A DNA stretch of 64,000 nucleotides from Amblyomma americanum (GCF_052857255.1 NC_135497.1:183062204-183126203), one strand, 5' to 3'. Positions 25,193 through 37,245 are shown, counted from the stretch's first letter. Made by a program: numbers and translations. Notes: generated by a model not told the origin, from the letters alone.

Positions 25193-25612
25193 CTGTCTCT
25201 GTCAAAAGTAACCCATCAGCCGTGACGGCCGGCGGAGCGAACTGGCTGCCGAGCGGCGGCGCTGCGGCCGCTGGCGCTGGCCCTTGCGCTCCGGTTGCGA
25301 GTGTCAACTGGCTGACGTAAGGCTGCGCCCGCGCCCTCCTTCTTTGGATGATAAAAAGTAAGTGGGTAGCATGCGCGGGGTGCCAGTTCGCGCCTTTCGA
25401 GCGCTGTGGATCTGAAGGAGTGCGCTGCGCAAGCTTAGCTCGCTCAACGCTCCTTCCGGGTTGGGCCGTGAAGCCACGCTCTTTGCTAGAAAAGCTCACC
25501 CATGATTTTCTTTTCTGAACGTTTCGAGTGTCGGCAAACTAAGAAGAGGAACGCATCTCGAAAACTCAATGCACTATACCAAGGCTCCGTTTTTTCTGTC
25601 GTGAATGTTTTT
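25193..25612 (+). repeat. Left terminal inverted repeat of the Tc1-like element
   Basis: Pairs with 29347-29761 in inverse orientation. The outer half is GC-rich and the inner end is T-rich. A frame of about 100 codons reads outward through each TIR (minus 25146-25499; plus 29461-29796) and starts MSFSSKERGFTAQPGRS in both. With no domain and an obligatory mirror copy, it is probably chance. Confidence 0.92.
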
Positions 25613-26756
25613 GCGGCTGGATGAGAGAAAAAATGAGGCTCGCTTTCCAATTGTTTACAATGCACCTATAGCTACATTTTGTACTTCTCGCATCCTGGTT
25701 GCGCAACAAATTGTGAAATGCTTTCTTTCTGCGGTGGTAGTTACCTTCTTGCATTGGCTGCCGGTAATATCTTCGTTTCAGAAGCGAACTACAAGAAACG
25801 CTGTCACTCACATTTCGAACAGACTAGACCCGTGGTCACAACTGCGTGGCGCTGTTTACGAGAACATCATGTCCCGAACCTGACGGGTTTCGGACTCTGC
25901 AAACTACTTTTGTGTCGATAGCTTTTGACTAGATACCGGCTTAGTAGTTCAGCGCCCACTGGGAGAGCGGTGTCATCAGGGACATTTTAAAGACACCCCG
26001 GATACAACCTTCAAGTGCGGCACAAGATCGATATGGGAGCCACCGCGTTCCTCCTTCCCGAAGTTTCTGGTCGCGATATGGCGAGTATTGTGCAGGATGT
26101 TGAAAGGAAATTGAGAACCAATATTTTTGTCGGCACCCTTCGTGATACAGAGAATTTCTTTCGGGATTATACGTAAAATTAAGCATTCAGTATTATGCAA
26201 CTTTGGGAGACCGATGTGATATTTAATCGATTTTAAACATTTCACTCTATACACAGAAATTGACCAACAGAACATTGTGGCATTATTTCCTTACTAATAT
26301 GTAGAAATTACATACGTGTTTGTGTAACATACCGTCAGCAGCCAGGACGTTTTAATCAGAATGACAAAATGGTTTTCAATGGATGCTTTGAATCCTTGAG
26401 AAAAGGTGGGGGAAGGAAGAATGATGTAACACCAAGCCAACTTTCAACTGTGGCCTTTTTTGCGACGCGCCCGCTAAGAGTTGAACAACTTGGCGGTGAC
26501 GGTAGTAAAGACAAAACCTGGCGGTCATCCAAGAGCCTTATCACCGCCGATCTCAAGTGCCGAAGTTGAAATGCAACGCTAGACTTAAGATATCAGGCAT
26601 GCAGCTGCCGGCTTCTTAGCTGAGTGACAAAGCGACACGACCGTAAGTTAGCGCTGAAGAATCGAGAGCATAAGAAAACAACACAAACAAAATCGAATGC
26701 GGGAATATTCTGAACGGCATTCTATCACTGCAGTTTTTGTCCTGCATGTGAAAGCC

Positions 26757-28980
26757 ATGCCACGCCTTTCTAACGCTAGGGTTAGGGTTATAGCCCTAGC
26801 AGCAGCTGGACGATCACAAATTCAAATTGCCAGGGAAGTTGGGTGTTCTCGGTGGGCTGTACAGAGATGCCTGCACGCATACAGAGACGAAGGCTGCATA
26901 CGAGACGCACCAAGGGAAGGGCGACTTCCCGCAACTACTCCCGATGAAGACCTAGCCATCGTTGCTGCAGTCAGTTGCGAGCCGACGCTGAGCCTCGCCG
27001 AAGTCAGAAATGAGCTGGGTCTGCGGGTCTCTCTGAGCACTATCTGCAGAAGGCTAAACGAAGCTGGCCTAAGAAGTCGGGTAGCATGCCAGAGGCCTTG
27101 GCTTAGCCAGAGACAAAAGAGCAACGGCTGGAGTTTGCCCGCGAGCACATATCTTGAGGCCCAGAGGAGTGGCGGCTCGTAGTATTTTCCGATGTGTCGA
27201 CGTTTGTGAGCCGCTGGGACCAGCAGCAACGCGTCTGGCGACTCGTTGGCACAAGGTGAGACCCAATTTCTTTTTTCCACGAACACCTTGCAGCACCGAG
27301 TGCTAAATTAAGAAACGGATCGACATGCAGAAACAAAAACACAAAACCTGCGAGTAAATTGCGACCAAAGAAAGTTTGTGAATGTTCCTGGCCTCAGTTT
27401 CATTTCCGCTTAATAAGGACCACTTATACATACATCTTCAATTATTCTGGTTCAATGCAAATGGACAAGGCTGCAGTTATTTGAACAGACATTACAGCAA
27501 GCATACTTTTTATTCCCCGTCAAATTCCACATGTCCTCTACCTATCCCTTTCGTTCGTTTCACCTTTTGTGAGAAGCATGCTAGGTTCACGTTCCTCACG
27601 GTCGATCTCTCCGCTCTTCCTGCTTTAAAGCTTGGAGACTTTACTGTCAGGCAGTGTACTTTTCTCTTTTTTTTTTCAGATATGACACTGAATACATACA
27701 TCTGGTGACAGCGAGTGGTCGGTGCTCTGTCAGCGTCTGGGGAGTCATGACAAGTAATGGCCTCGGCCCTCTGCATCACATCGAAGGAAATTTGAACTCT
27801 GAAAAATACCTAGACATCATACAGCATGTTCTGCTGCCCTTTATTTTAGACGGGCCATTTCCTGACGGCATGTTTCTCTTTCAACAGGACCGCAGTCCCA
27901 TTCACATGGCCAGATGCGTTCTCGACTTGAACTGAATATTTGTGTTGTAAAGCGCCTTTATGGATCTGTACGCTTTCACCGGACAGAAATTATAATGCGG
28001 TAACAAGGGGGAAAAGGAAATAGCGAAGATAAATCACTTGCAAATAGACAATATTTCAACCAAATTGCTTCAATGGATAGAACCTTTCCAGAACAAAAAT
28101 ATTGTGAGGAGGCGCCATTCCGGTGCCCAGAAAAAGGCGTATTTATGATTTATGAGGAAGAATGTTATTAATGCAATATGAATGTGGTATTGTTAGAAAG
28201 GAGCCTGGAGTAACCCAAACGCAAGGTTCTTTCAACCACGCTGATCCTTCAAACTGCATATGCCGCGTGAGAGTTCTTTTTTGGCACCATTTCACCATCA
28301 TTCCTTTTTCCTTCTTAATGCTTGCCTTCATTGCTATATATCTGCTTTTTGGTAGCATTTCAACAGATTACGCCACACAGCACATGAGCAGGGATAATAA
28401 AGGCTCTGAGCACATTTATAGACTCAAGAACCAAGTTTACCTTAACGCCGTAGTAGCGAGCAGAACGCGTTTCATGACCATGGTAGTTCTGAGGCATCCA
28501 CTAAAAATCACCCTAGTCATGATTATAAACACGAAGGTGAGCGCAGAATTAGACTAATGGCGCTTGTGAAATAAAAAAAGCAAAACGTCGGCTGAGAGCT
28601 CTGTTCATATATACATACATAGATGAGGACAGTAACATCTTTCTTACAAAAAAAATATCCGCTGAGCAGCTTTTTCGTTCTTTTGTATTTATTTTATCCA
28701 GGAGAGTGATCGACGCGCTTCAGGAACTAGGCGTGCAGCTGGTTTCATGGCCTCCCAAGCGTGCTGACTTCAATTTAATCGAGCAAATATGGGGAATGAT
28801 GAAGAGGAACCTAGCGAAGCGCACATTTCAGCACCAGTCCAGGCAGAACTCTGGGCAGCGATGAGCGAAGAATGGGAGAGGCTGAGAGGACTGCCAGATC
28901 TCGTCCCCCGTTTGTATGCGTCCATACCGAAGCGTATTGAAGACGCAGTCCATGCGAATCGTGCCTTGACACGCAACTAA
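26757..28980 (+). pseudogene. Tc1-like transposase pseudogene with two introns
   Basis: Exon 1, 26757-27255: two helix-turn-helix regions (VIALAAAGRSQIQIAREVGC and LSLAEVRNELGLRVSLSTIC), then a frameshift near 27115 and a TGA at 27155-27157 where Trp is expected. FSDVSTF follows, with the first catalytic Asp at 27191-27193. The donor GTGAGA at 27256 and acceptor TTTTTTCAG ending at 27679 join codons in frame. Exon 2, 27680-27913: VWGVMTSNGLGPLHHIEGN and MFLFQQDRSPIH (second Asp 27888-27890). Exon 3, 28702-28980, starts after TTTATCCAG: WPPKRADFNLIEQIWGMMK with the catalytic Glu at 28781-28783. With the inferred exon 2-3 junction, 34 residues separate the second Asp and the Glu, matching DD34E. 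The exon 2 donor is not canonical. Confidence 0.85.
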
Positions 28981-29346
28981 GCCACGGAAGAAGCGTGGTA
29001 GCAGATCAGTCCGCAAAAGGAACGCGGAGATATTGTGTCGTTAGTTCCAGGTGCTACCGCCATGCTTCCTGCAGTAAGGAAGCCTTTTTGTTTCGTGAAA
29101 TAAACCTCCATAACAAGTTTTCGACCACCACTGTCACGTGACTTAAGTATTTACTATAAACAAAACCTGTGTGGCCTGAGGAAACCAACAACTCTGCCTG
29201 GACGTGACCAAGCCTGGAAAACATTCAGGTATCATCAAGAGCAGAACACACTGCTTCGGTTCCGCTTACGAAAGACGCACACACAAGTCATAACAGTACT
29301 GAGATATTGCCTTATTTTCCTCAGGGAATAAAAAAACTTTCACTAA

Positions 29347-29761
29347 AAAAACATTCACGACAGAAAAAAACGGAGCCTTGGTATAGTGCATTGAGTTTTC
29401 GAGATGCGTTCCTCTTCTTAGTTTGCCGACACTCGAAACGTTCAGAAAAGAAAATCACGGGTGAGCTTTTCTAGCAAAGAGCGTGGCTTCACGGCCCAAC
29501 CCGGAAGGAGCGTTGAGCGAGCTAAGCTTGCGCAGCGCACTCCTTCAGATCCACAGCGCTCGAAAGGCGCGTACTGGCACCCCGCGCATGCTACCCACTT
29601 ACTTTTTATCATCCAAAGAAGGAGGGCGAGGGCGCAGCCTTACGTCAGCCAGTTTACACTCGCAACCGGAGCGCAAGGGCCAGCGGTCGCAGCGCCGCCG
29701 CTCGGCAGCCAGCTCGCTCCGCCGGCCGTCACGGCTGATCGGTTACTTTTGACAAAGACGG
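29347..29761 (-). repeat. Right terminal inverted repeat of the Tc1-like element
   Basis: Reverse complement of 25193-25612 with few mismatches. The outer end GGTTACTTTTGACAAAGACGG directly abuts the TA at 29762-29763. Confidence 0.92.
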
Positions 29762-30400
29762 TACTCATCGATGATATCAGCCATAATAATTCATAGAAAT
29801 ATTGAGCTCATTTAAAATATTTGGTGTCGTCTTCATGGAACAGATGCCATGGGATGCCCAAGTGGATCATATTTTACAGAAGTTGTCATGACTCGTTAGC
29901 TTTACTAATATAAACAAACATATCTTCCCTACCAAGGTTAAAACTCTGTTACACCACACATTGATCTACTCGCACATCAAATATTGTCACTTTGCCAGGG
30001 GAACGACAACCCTAAGTAACACGCATAAAATATAGGGACTGCAGAAAAAAAATGCTAAGAAATATTTCCGATGCTCCTTATGACCATTTGTCTCTTCCGC
30101 TCTTTCAAAAACATAACATAATGGCCATATATGATATGTACGCTTACCGCTTAGCTAATTAAAAGAATGTAGTTTTGGCTTCCTTACAGAGAAAAGTTAA
30201 GCATTATCCCAACCGAAACCCTCATATACGGAACAAAGTGTTTCTGCACAGATTATGGCAAACAGATGATATGGGATCACATTCCAAACTTGTTGAATTT
30301 ACTAAACAAACATGGCTTTCAACTGCAGCAAGCAATGGAAGCTGATATCAGATTAGCTTTATCAATGGCTGAACTTGTTTCCTGATATTTTCTAGATATG

Positions 30401-31389
30401 TTCTAGAAGGAAATGTTTTCGTTCGTTTTATTTGCTGTGATTGTGATTCTTCATTCATTCCTCTTCATGTAAAACCTGCATTTTGTAATCTAAAAAGTGG
30501 CAAATGTATTGCTGCATTTCCTTATTTTCAGAGTGCAAAAGTTTGACATGTGTTCAAAGCTTTGAACTTTCAGTTTGTCTCGCTGTTTTGCGGCTAGTGG
30601 GAACAAAATGGGTCCTTTTTTTGTTTGCTTATCTTTTTTTTCTTGCATAAATGGTGACCTCACTTTTTTTGAAGAACCAAATTTCTGCGCATGTTTCGTG
30701 CAAATGTCATCACTTTTGTTTGTGAATCTTGAGCTCACAATCCATAACTATAATGTATCGTCGAGTGCATTTTTATTTTCTGCACATGCTACACTGTTCT
30801 GCTGATGCCTCTTTCTCACTTTTTTGTTATTGCTGAGGAGGGGGTGGGGAGCCACGTCAATATAAGTGCCCAGATTTGTTCCCTACCTCCCCCATCACTA
30901 TGATGGAAAGTAAAGGTATCACTATTACATTACAAATGGCCATTATCACTGCATATGATGAACAGTGCACCAGTTTCGATGGAAATGGTGTATCCCTAAG
31001 TGTATGGCACTTAATGCAAGTCACAGTGCTCGCAATGAATGTAGCATCAGTAAGAAGTCCTCATAGATATATAGAGACGTGTAAACATCACAGTTACATC
31101 AGTTAGGTGGTATGCGTGTAGAGGTTTTCACTGAACAGCAGAACATGGAGCACAGTCATGCCGAGCAGTACAAAACATGCAGCTTGTTACAATGCAGGCA
31201 ATACTGCATAAAAAGTCCCGTTGCAGCAGCTCCACGGTTAGGACATTAACAGTACAGCATCTTGCAGAAGTAAAACAGTAACATCAGAAAAAAGCAGATA
31301 CAGACTTACTAGATGTCATACATCTGCATCTTGCAAAATTTAAAAAGGCACCATTACAAATATGCAAAAACAACCTGACTAGAGAATAT
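30401..31389. other. LINE 3' UTR and flank, shared with block B
   Basis: Matches B 61600-62580 throughout. The T-rich stretch at 30600-30680 and the GAGGAGGGGGTGGGGAG run near 30835 are probably LINE 3' UTR. Short frames at 30575-30805 and 30876-31106 have paralogues in B but no recognisable motif. Confidence 0.5.
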
Positions 31390-31580
31390 CATATGCCTTC
31401 TGCGTCACACACTGACTAAAGAATATCACACACCTTCTGTGTCTTGATAAGGTTAAGAGGCACGATTGAAAAAATACACGCAGGCCGACAAGAAATTATT
31501 ACAGACCTTCTGCGTCTTGAAAAAGGCAAAAAAGCACCATAAGAAAAAACCACACCTTCTGCGTCTTGCAGAAGGCTGTA
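31390..31580. repeat. Degenerate minisatellite with CCTTCTGCGTCTTG core
   Basis: The core CTTCTG(C/T)GTC recurs at about 31397, 31434, 31507 and 31556, with AAAAGGCAC-type linkers. The last copy extends to CCTTCTGC-GTCTT-GCAGAAGG (31555-31575), a perfect 8-bp-stem hairpin. A matching array is in block B (about 62580-62720). Confidence 0.55.
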
Positions 31581-32336
31581 AAAAAAGTGTGCCAGCAAAC
31601 GAGATTGAAAAACAATTAAAAAACTTATGTTGATGGCAGCTGTAGCTGGTTTTGCAGCAGCACCACCATGAAAGAGATTCGGCCAGTATAAGCTGCTCGT
31701 GCAGGTGCACTTATTCCCTTCTCGCGTCCCCCACTGCTGTTGCAAGGTCTGACATAGTGGCTGATAGCCGCCTTCCTTCTGCAGCAGCCTCGTTCAGGTG
31801 CTGCACATACAATAAAGTTCTAGAGCAACCTTTTGCTCCAAATACACTCAAAGCTCATTTCACTTTCATGTTATAGATGACCAACTGAAATATTTTGGGC
31901 CACATCCCACAAGAGACGGTCATAGTGAGGATAAGCATAGGATTGGAACGGTGAACGTAGCAACATTACGTTGCATGCAGCAGCTTCTGTTGCACAAAAA
32001 GTGGCGCATCCTGTCAGCCCATACCTCCAGGAGGCGTGCCTGAAAATTCGGCATCCTGCCTGCTGCGTGCCTAGCGAGATCTGCTGTGTGCCTTGTCTCC
32101 CTAAGCAACTTGTCCACCTCCTCGTCCAGCTACATCCTCCACTGCAATGGACGGCCTGGAACTGCCGAAGCGGGTGGTGCAGTGGGCTGCTGCTGGCGGG
32201 TGCCTGTTGGAGGGGAAATAGACTGAATGTACACTTGTCATACGACACAGCACGATGTGTAATAAGCAAACTGTTTGCTGCAACGTCTGAGTGGAGTAGC
32301 AGTACATAAAACCAGTTGCACTCAGTGATATGACAA

Positions 32337-32474
32337 ATGCAGCATTGTTTCAGTGAACTTAATGAGCACGTGAGCCTTGTCACAGCTCCTGCTGTAAGAG
32401 TGAAAAAGCTTGCACAACGTATCAATATGCCGGATCTGAAGGAAACTATCGCGGACATTGTAAAACAACTATGA
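32337..32474 (+). other. Short plus-strand open frame, 45 codons
   Basis: Reads MQHCFSELNEHVSLVTAPAV and continues VKKLAQRINMPDLKETIADI to a TGA at 32472-32474. It is preceded by TTGTTTCAG, which could be a splice acceptor. The amphipathic, lysine/leucine-rich pattern looks protein-like, but I do not recognise it and see no joining exon. It lies antisense to an intron of the Myb/SANT-like remnant. Confidence 0.25.
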
Positions 32475-33552
32475 CTGTATGGCGCTCCTGCAAATGGTAT
32501 TTATCAGAAGCACCTTGAAAGAGGGTAACGTGCAGCCTGCATACTGGCAGGTCAACTGACTGGCTGTGTCAGCACGCTGCCGATGCTGCTGCTGCTCCTC
32601 CACCAGCAGTTCAGAAGATGTCTCCCCCGTCTCCTCCAGCCAGGACGTTTCATCGGCGTCACCTACATGAAATCATTACACAAACACAACTGCATAGTAA
32701 ACAATTTCAGCAAAGTGTGAAATGTGTACGACTAAAATGTGTTTAGTCCGTACTGTGGCTGGAGGCATAAATGCACTACCAGAAAATTAAGGCAAAGAAG
32801 CTGAGGCTGCATTTGCAATCTCCAGTTTACGCACTATTACATCTTCCAACATTAGCAAAAATGCAGATGACGTCATCAGCAGTGTACACAAGCTATAAGG
32901 CATACACACAAAATGATTTGAAATGCAGGTCACCTACCAGCTGCAGACTGGCCTCCCTCTGCAAGCTGTTTATCCCCGGCTCGCTGCCCACTGAAACTGA
33001 CGGAAAGAGAGGTGTGCTGGGTGGGTGAGGTGTGCTGGGCTGCTCCTGCAAGAAGGCACAGTGACTCGCGTTCAAACATGAATGTCTCTAAGTACATCAT
33101 AGGGTTGCATTGCTTACAGCACATGGCCCTGAGGTTCTGTCAAGAATCCTTCATCCCTACCAAGCTGCGAACTTTGCAACTGTCTGTAACTTCACAGCAG
33201 TTGACTAAAGAATGTGGTCATACCTGCTGTTGACGGGGGAGGGGACAGCTACCTGCTCAAAATAAGATCCCGCGACGCTCACTGGCCCGATCGGCTGAAT
33301 GGCTTGGCCACCCAGAGCCAGCAGTCTGCCGCCACTGGCGCCACTGCGACAGGACCGTTCATGCGGACCTCCACAGAACAGTTTTGACAGGCTTACCCTT
33401 GGCCAGCTTGCAGCAGCGCCAACTCCGCTCGCCGCGAGCAACCCACTACAAGCCCAGTTGCGGTGACCCCTTCGACGGAGGCAGTTACTGGGCAGAGCTA
33501 ACCCCTATTTTCCTCCTCCGCCATCCCCCGACCAATACCTAACAATGATCAC

Positions 33553-34377
<825 letters not shown>

Positions 34378-34390
34378 GCACGCACGCTCT

Positions 34391-34679
34391 GCGTTGCAGT
34401 TTTCTTATCGCAGGCACCCGAAATTGCGAGCTAGGCTGCCTCAATTCGCGCGCCTTGCGAGTTTGGTCTAAAGGATGCAGTCAAAAAAAATAAATTTCAT
34501 GAGCAGTGTGGTGCGCTGCATGAAATTCTGGCATGTATGGGTTAACGTGTAAGGGCACCGAACTGCTCAAAACATTAATTTTGTTGGATCAGCGGTTCTC
34601 GCACCAAACTCGCAAGGCGTGCGAGCTGCGACAGATTAGCGCGTTATTTAGGATTCCCGCGATAAGAAAACTGCAACGC
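34391..34679. repeat. Foldback (MITE-like) inverted repeat, 289 bp
   Basis: The outer 21 bp are perfect: GCGTTGCAGTTTTCTTATCGC at 34391-34411 against its complement at 34659-34679. A second perfect pair, CGCCTTGCGAGTTTGGT, is at 34451-34467 and 34603-34619. The arms between are diverged. About 135 bp of unpaired sequence form the loop. It lies directly beside the (CA)n array. No target-site duplication was identified. Confidence 0.7.
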
Positions 34680-34899
34680 GCTGCCAGAGCAGCCATCAAA
34701 ACGCAGAAAAACGCCCCCGTAACGGGTGTGCCTATAACAGTGCTGTCTACGCGGCGATAGGGCAGAGGCGAAAAAGCAAAACGAGGCTGCGCACCAGCTA
34801 TCTCTTGCGTGAACCTGCAGAGAGCATTATCTTGCAGTCGTTGACTATCGTTCCGCGGCACTGGCGCCAGCCCAAGATACTGTTTTCGTATTCGTGTGA
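34680..34899 (-). other. Open sequence downstream of the SANT-like exon
   Basis: The minus frame 34589-34915 continues the reading frame of the SANT-like exon past its likely end (QYLGLAPVPRNDSQRLQDN). A donor-like GTATAC lies in the exon just upstream at about 34916-34921, so this is probably intron. Confidence 0.3.
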
Positions 34900-35123
34900 A
34901 GTCTTGTGGGCTCATGTATACATGCCACGAATGGCGCCAATGTTCAGCCGACTTGACTGTCAGGCCTCCTGTATTTAAGGCGGCGGCAATCTCCTCCTAA
35001 AGCTCCCGCCTGCGAGCCGCCGTGTACTCAGGCGAGAGCTCTGACGAGGCCCGTGCCAAGGGCGGATGCTCTTTGAGCAATTCGATGAGCGTCCGCTCTT
35101 GGGCGACGGATATCACGTGACCT

Positions 35124-35584
35124 CTTTGGTGGTGTCGGGATTTCAAATGATAACGGTATTTCACCACGATTTTCTGGGCGATTTCTTGGTATCGGCCAAG
35201 GAAATTAATTCTTTAGAGAGGGAATAAATATTCGGGAATCTACAACAGTGTTCATTCACTTGCATATACGTGCGCTGCATTAAAACAACTTGCAGTAGAG
35301 TTACGAAAAAGCAAGGACGAGTGAAATGGTTTAAACTGTGCACCTGACCGTTTTCTTCGCCCTCGTTCTTTCCCACAGCCGTATTCGTTCAGTTCTGTCA
35401 TCGATAGTGAGCGACCACCGACAGCAAACTTATACCTCAAGAAGTCGTCGTCATCGACTTTCGTGCCAAGAGCTCCTTGCGAGCTGATTCCTGCGCACCT
35501 ACGGCCCTCAATACATTCAATCAGATTTTTCTATGCTTGAGACATCGGCACAATAGTTTGATTTTAGTCGACACGTGAAAAAGC
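35124..35584. other. Unassigned sequence left of repeat R
   Basis: Presumed 5' side of the Myb/SANT-like remnant. Nothing recognisable as an element terminus or gene. The right end of the Harbinger-like element should lie here if it is preserved. Confidence 0.35.
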
Positions 35585-36153
35585 AGGAACTTGCCGTGGA
35601 ATCAGCTGTTTTTTTTTTTGCAAGTTGCCATGCTATCGCTTTACCACTACCAGCGCGGCCTCATGGCAACAAAACCTACCCTAGAGCAAATTTAATTGCA
35701 AATTTGAGAGCGCCTCTCATTTTCCTTCCTGTTCTTAAGTTTGCAACACACTTTGTTAGATAAATATAACGTTATTTTTTAAATTGATTGCGTTGCTGTT
35801 TTTTTCTTTTTTAAGCTGACGTGTTCACGCCGCTGTCAGCGCATCTTCTCCGCAACAAAAGTTCTTGCAAGAGCGAATTCAATTTCAAAACTGAGAACGC
35901 TTATAGCTTTGATTAGCATTTTTGACTTCGTGAGTTCGAAACAGTTTTCTGACAAAATAGAGCATTGCTAATTTTATTTCTGACAGCTTCACAACAATAC
36001 GTTAGCATATGGCCACTTGCACAAATCAATGCTTCCGGTGCGGAGCCTTGCTGGTGTCTGGCTGATTCCACGATCCGTAAAAAGTGCTGTCAAGGAATGT
36101 TTCGTAATTTTGACATCACGCATACAAACTTGCGGTATGTAATATGGCCCCAG

Positions 36154-36426
36154 AAAACTGGAAATTGGTTTTTGAGGAAACGAAATGGCGCAGTTTCTGT
36201 CTCCCATATCGGCACACAGCTTAAATGCGCCGTAAGGGAAGGGATAATGGAGGTACTAAGAGAAGAAAGGAAGAAAGAGGTGCCGTAGTGGAGGGCTCCC
36301 GAATAATTTCAACCACTTGGAGATCACTGACATGCACTGACATCGCACAGCACACGGGCGTGCCTTAGCGTTTCGCCTCCATCGAAACGCGGCCGCGGCG
36401 GTCGTGTTTGAACCCGTGTACTCCGG
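36154..36426 (-). mobile_element. Ruka-like SINE in R unit 1, shared with unit 2
   Basis: Flanked by direct repeats ATATGGCCCCAG (36142-36153 and 36427-36438). The body is complete in inverse orientation. The B box is degraded (plus GTGTTTGAACCCG) and the A box end is lost, so it is slightly 5'-truncated. The same insertion, with the same flanking duplication, lies at 42454-42722. Confidence 0.85.
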
Positions 36427-36572
36427 ATATGGCCCCAGCTGTTTTTATTTTTCTAGCTGCCATGTTCACGATGATTGATTTTGTGGATGAATTTATAAGG
36501 CTGAATCCTTCAAATTGGTCCGCAGCTCACGCCACCTAGCCGACGCTTTTCCGCCGTCAGCGCATACCCACA

Positions 36573-36873
36573 TACCCCACAGCGGTGGCTCAGTGGTTAG
36601 GGCGCTCGACTACTGATCCGGAGTTCCCGGGTTCAAACCCGACCCCGGCGGCTGCGTTTTTATGGAGGAAAAACGCTAAGGCGCCCGTGTGCTGTGCGAT
36701 GTCAGTGCACGTTAAAGATCCCCAGGTGGTCGAAATTATTCCGGAGCCCTCCACTACGGCACCTCATTCTTCCTTTCTTTCACTCCCTCCTTTATCCCTT
36801 CCCTTACGGCGCGGTTCAGGTGTCCAACGATATATGAGACAGATACTGCGCCACTTCCTTTCCCCAAAAGCCA

Positions 36874-36909
<36 letters not shown>
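36573..36909 (+). mobile_element. Ruka-like SINE private to R unit 1, 10-bp TSD
   Basis: A box TGGCTCAGTGG at 36586-36596, B box GGTTCAAACCC at 36630-36640, complete body and (ATT)n tail. Direct repeats CATACCCACA are at 36563-36572 and 36910-36919. Unit 2 has an uninterrupted CATACCCGCA at 42858-42867, the empty site. Low divergence from the consensus of the other copies suggests a recent insertion. Confidence 0.92.
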
Positions 36910-36911
<2 letters not shown>

Positions 36912-37245
36912 TACCCACAGGGGAGCAGAAGTCGCTGAACAGCAAACTTAAATGCAAAACTGAGGGTGCTTCTTGTTTTGCTTGGCGTTGTTGAGTTTTC
37001 AATGCAGTTTCTAAGCAAAATAAATCATCACGCTTTTTATTCACTGCGTCTTTACGGCAAAACGTTAGCCTGCAATGCCTTGTTGTGCAAATAAATGCTA
37101 CCGGCGCGGAGCCACCGCAGAGTTGCTGCTAATTGGCTGTTTCCACCGTCAGAGGGTCGTGTTGTCATTTTACCGCGACAGCGTTAAGGAGCTCGTGTCG
37201 CAGAAAAGCCGATGTCGTCGGCGGCGTTGGCCATGAGCGAAAAAT

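Larger units (their letters stand above)
25193..29761 (+). mobile_element. Tc1/mariner-type DNA transposon, 4569 bp, TA duplication
   Basis: Terminal inverted repeats of about 420 bp (25193-25612) and 415 bp (29347-29761) begin C(T/C)GTCT(C/T)TGTCAAAAGTAAC and end at an AACATTCAC segment. TA dinucleotides flank it at 25191-25192 and 29762-29763. Block B shows a single TA at the same place (GAAATGTATTCATCGAT, about 60941-60957), the expected empty site. Inside is one broken transposase gene on the plus strand. The TIRs are unusually long for the family. They differ by few substitutions and a short indel in a GC-rich stretch (about 25260-25285). Confidence 0.93.
24985..30400 (+). mobile_element. 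CR1/L2-like LINE 3' half, split by a Tc1-like transposon
   Basis: LINE pieces at 24985-25190 and 29764-30400 are one element on the plus strand. The first piece translates as VIYAEDTTLLFSATLPNQVI, so the catalytic YADD reads YAED, and then INIEKWSK, a stop, and NKFNVNANKTKA. The second continues with DAQVDHILQ-like, FPTKVKTLLHH, GTTTLSN and LQKKMLR-like segments, the usual C-terminal order. There are stops in both pieces. The uninterrupted paralogue in block B (60755-61590) reads straight through the junction. Confidence 0.75.
17033..31750 (+). repeat. Block A of a large duplication (paralogue of 50023-62912)
   Basis: Colinear with block B from TTTTTTGTTCGGCAACA (17033) to about 31750, both in plus orientation. 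Block A carries three things absent from B: a 4.57-kb Tc1-like transposon (25193-29761), about 900 bp including a LINE fragment (about 20600-21498), and about 435 bp of transposase sequence (22763-23199). It lacks the SINE, the LINE plus Penelope-like insertions and the hairpin insertion present in B. Both copies hold the same older elements, so these predate duplication. Confidence 0.85.

Noticed and set aside
26771..26794. Telomere-like GGGTTAGGGTTA
   Set aside because: Only two units, located inside the transposase coding sequence; arthropod telomeres are usually TTAGG.
30575..31106. Small plus-strand frames as host genes
   Set aside because: They lie in probable LINE 3' UTR and flank and have no motif; conservation in block B is explained by duplication.
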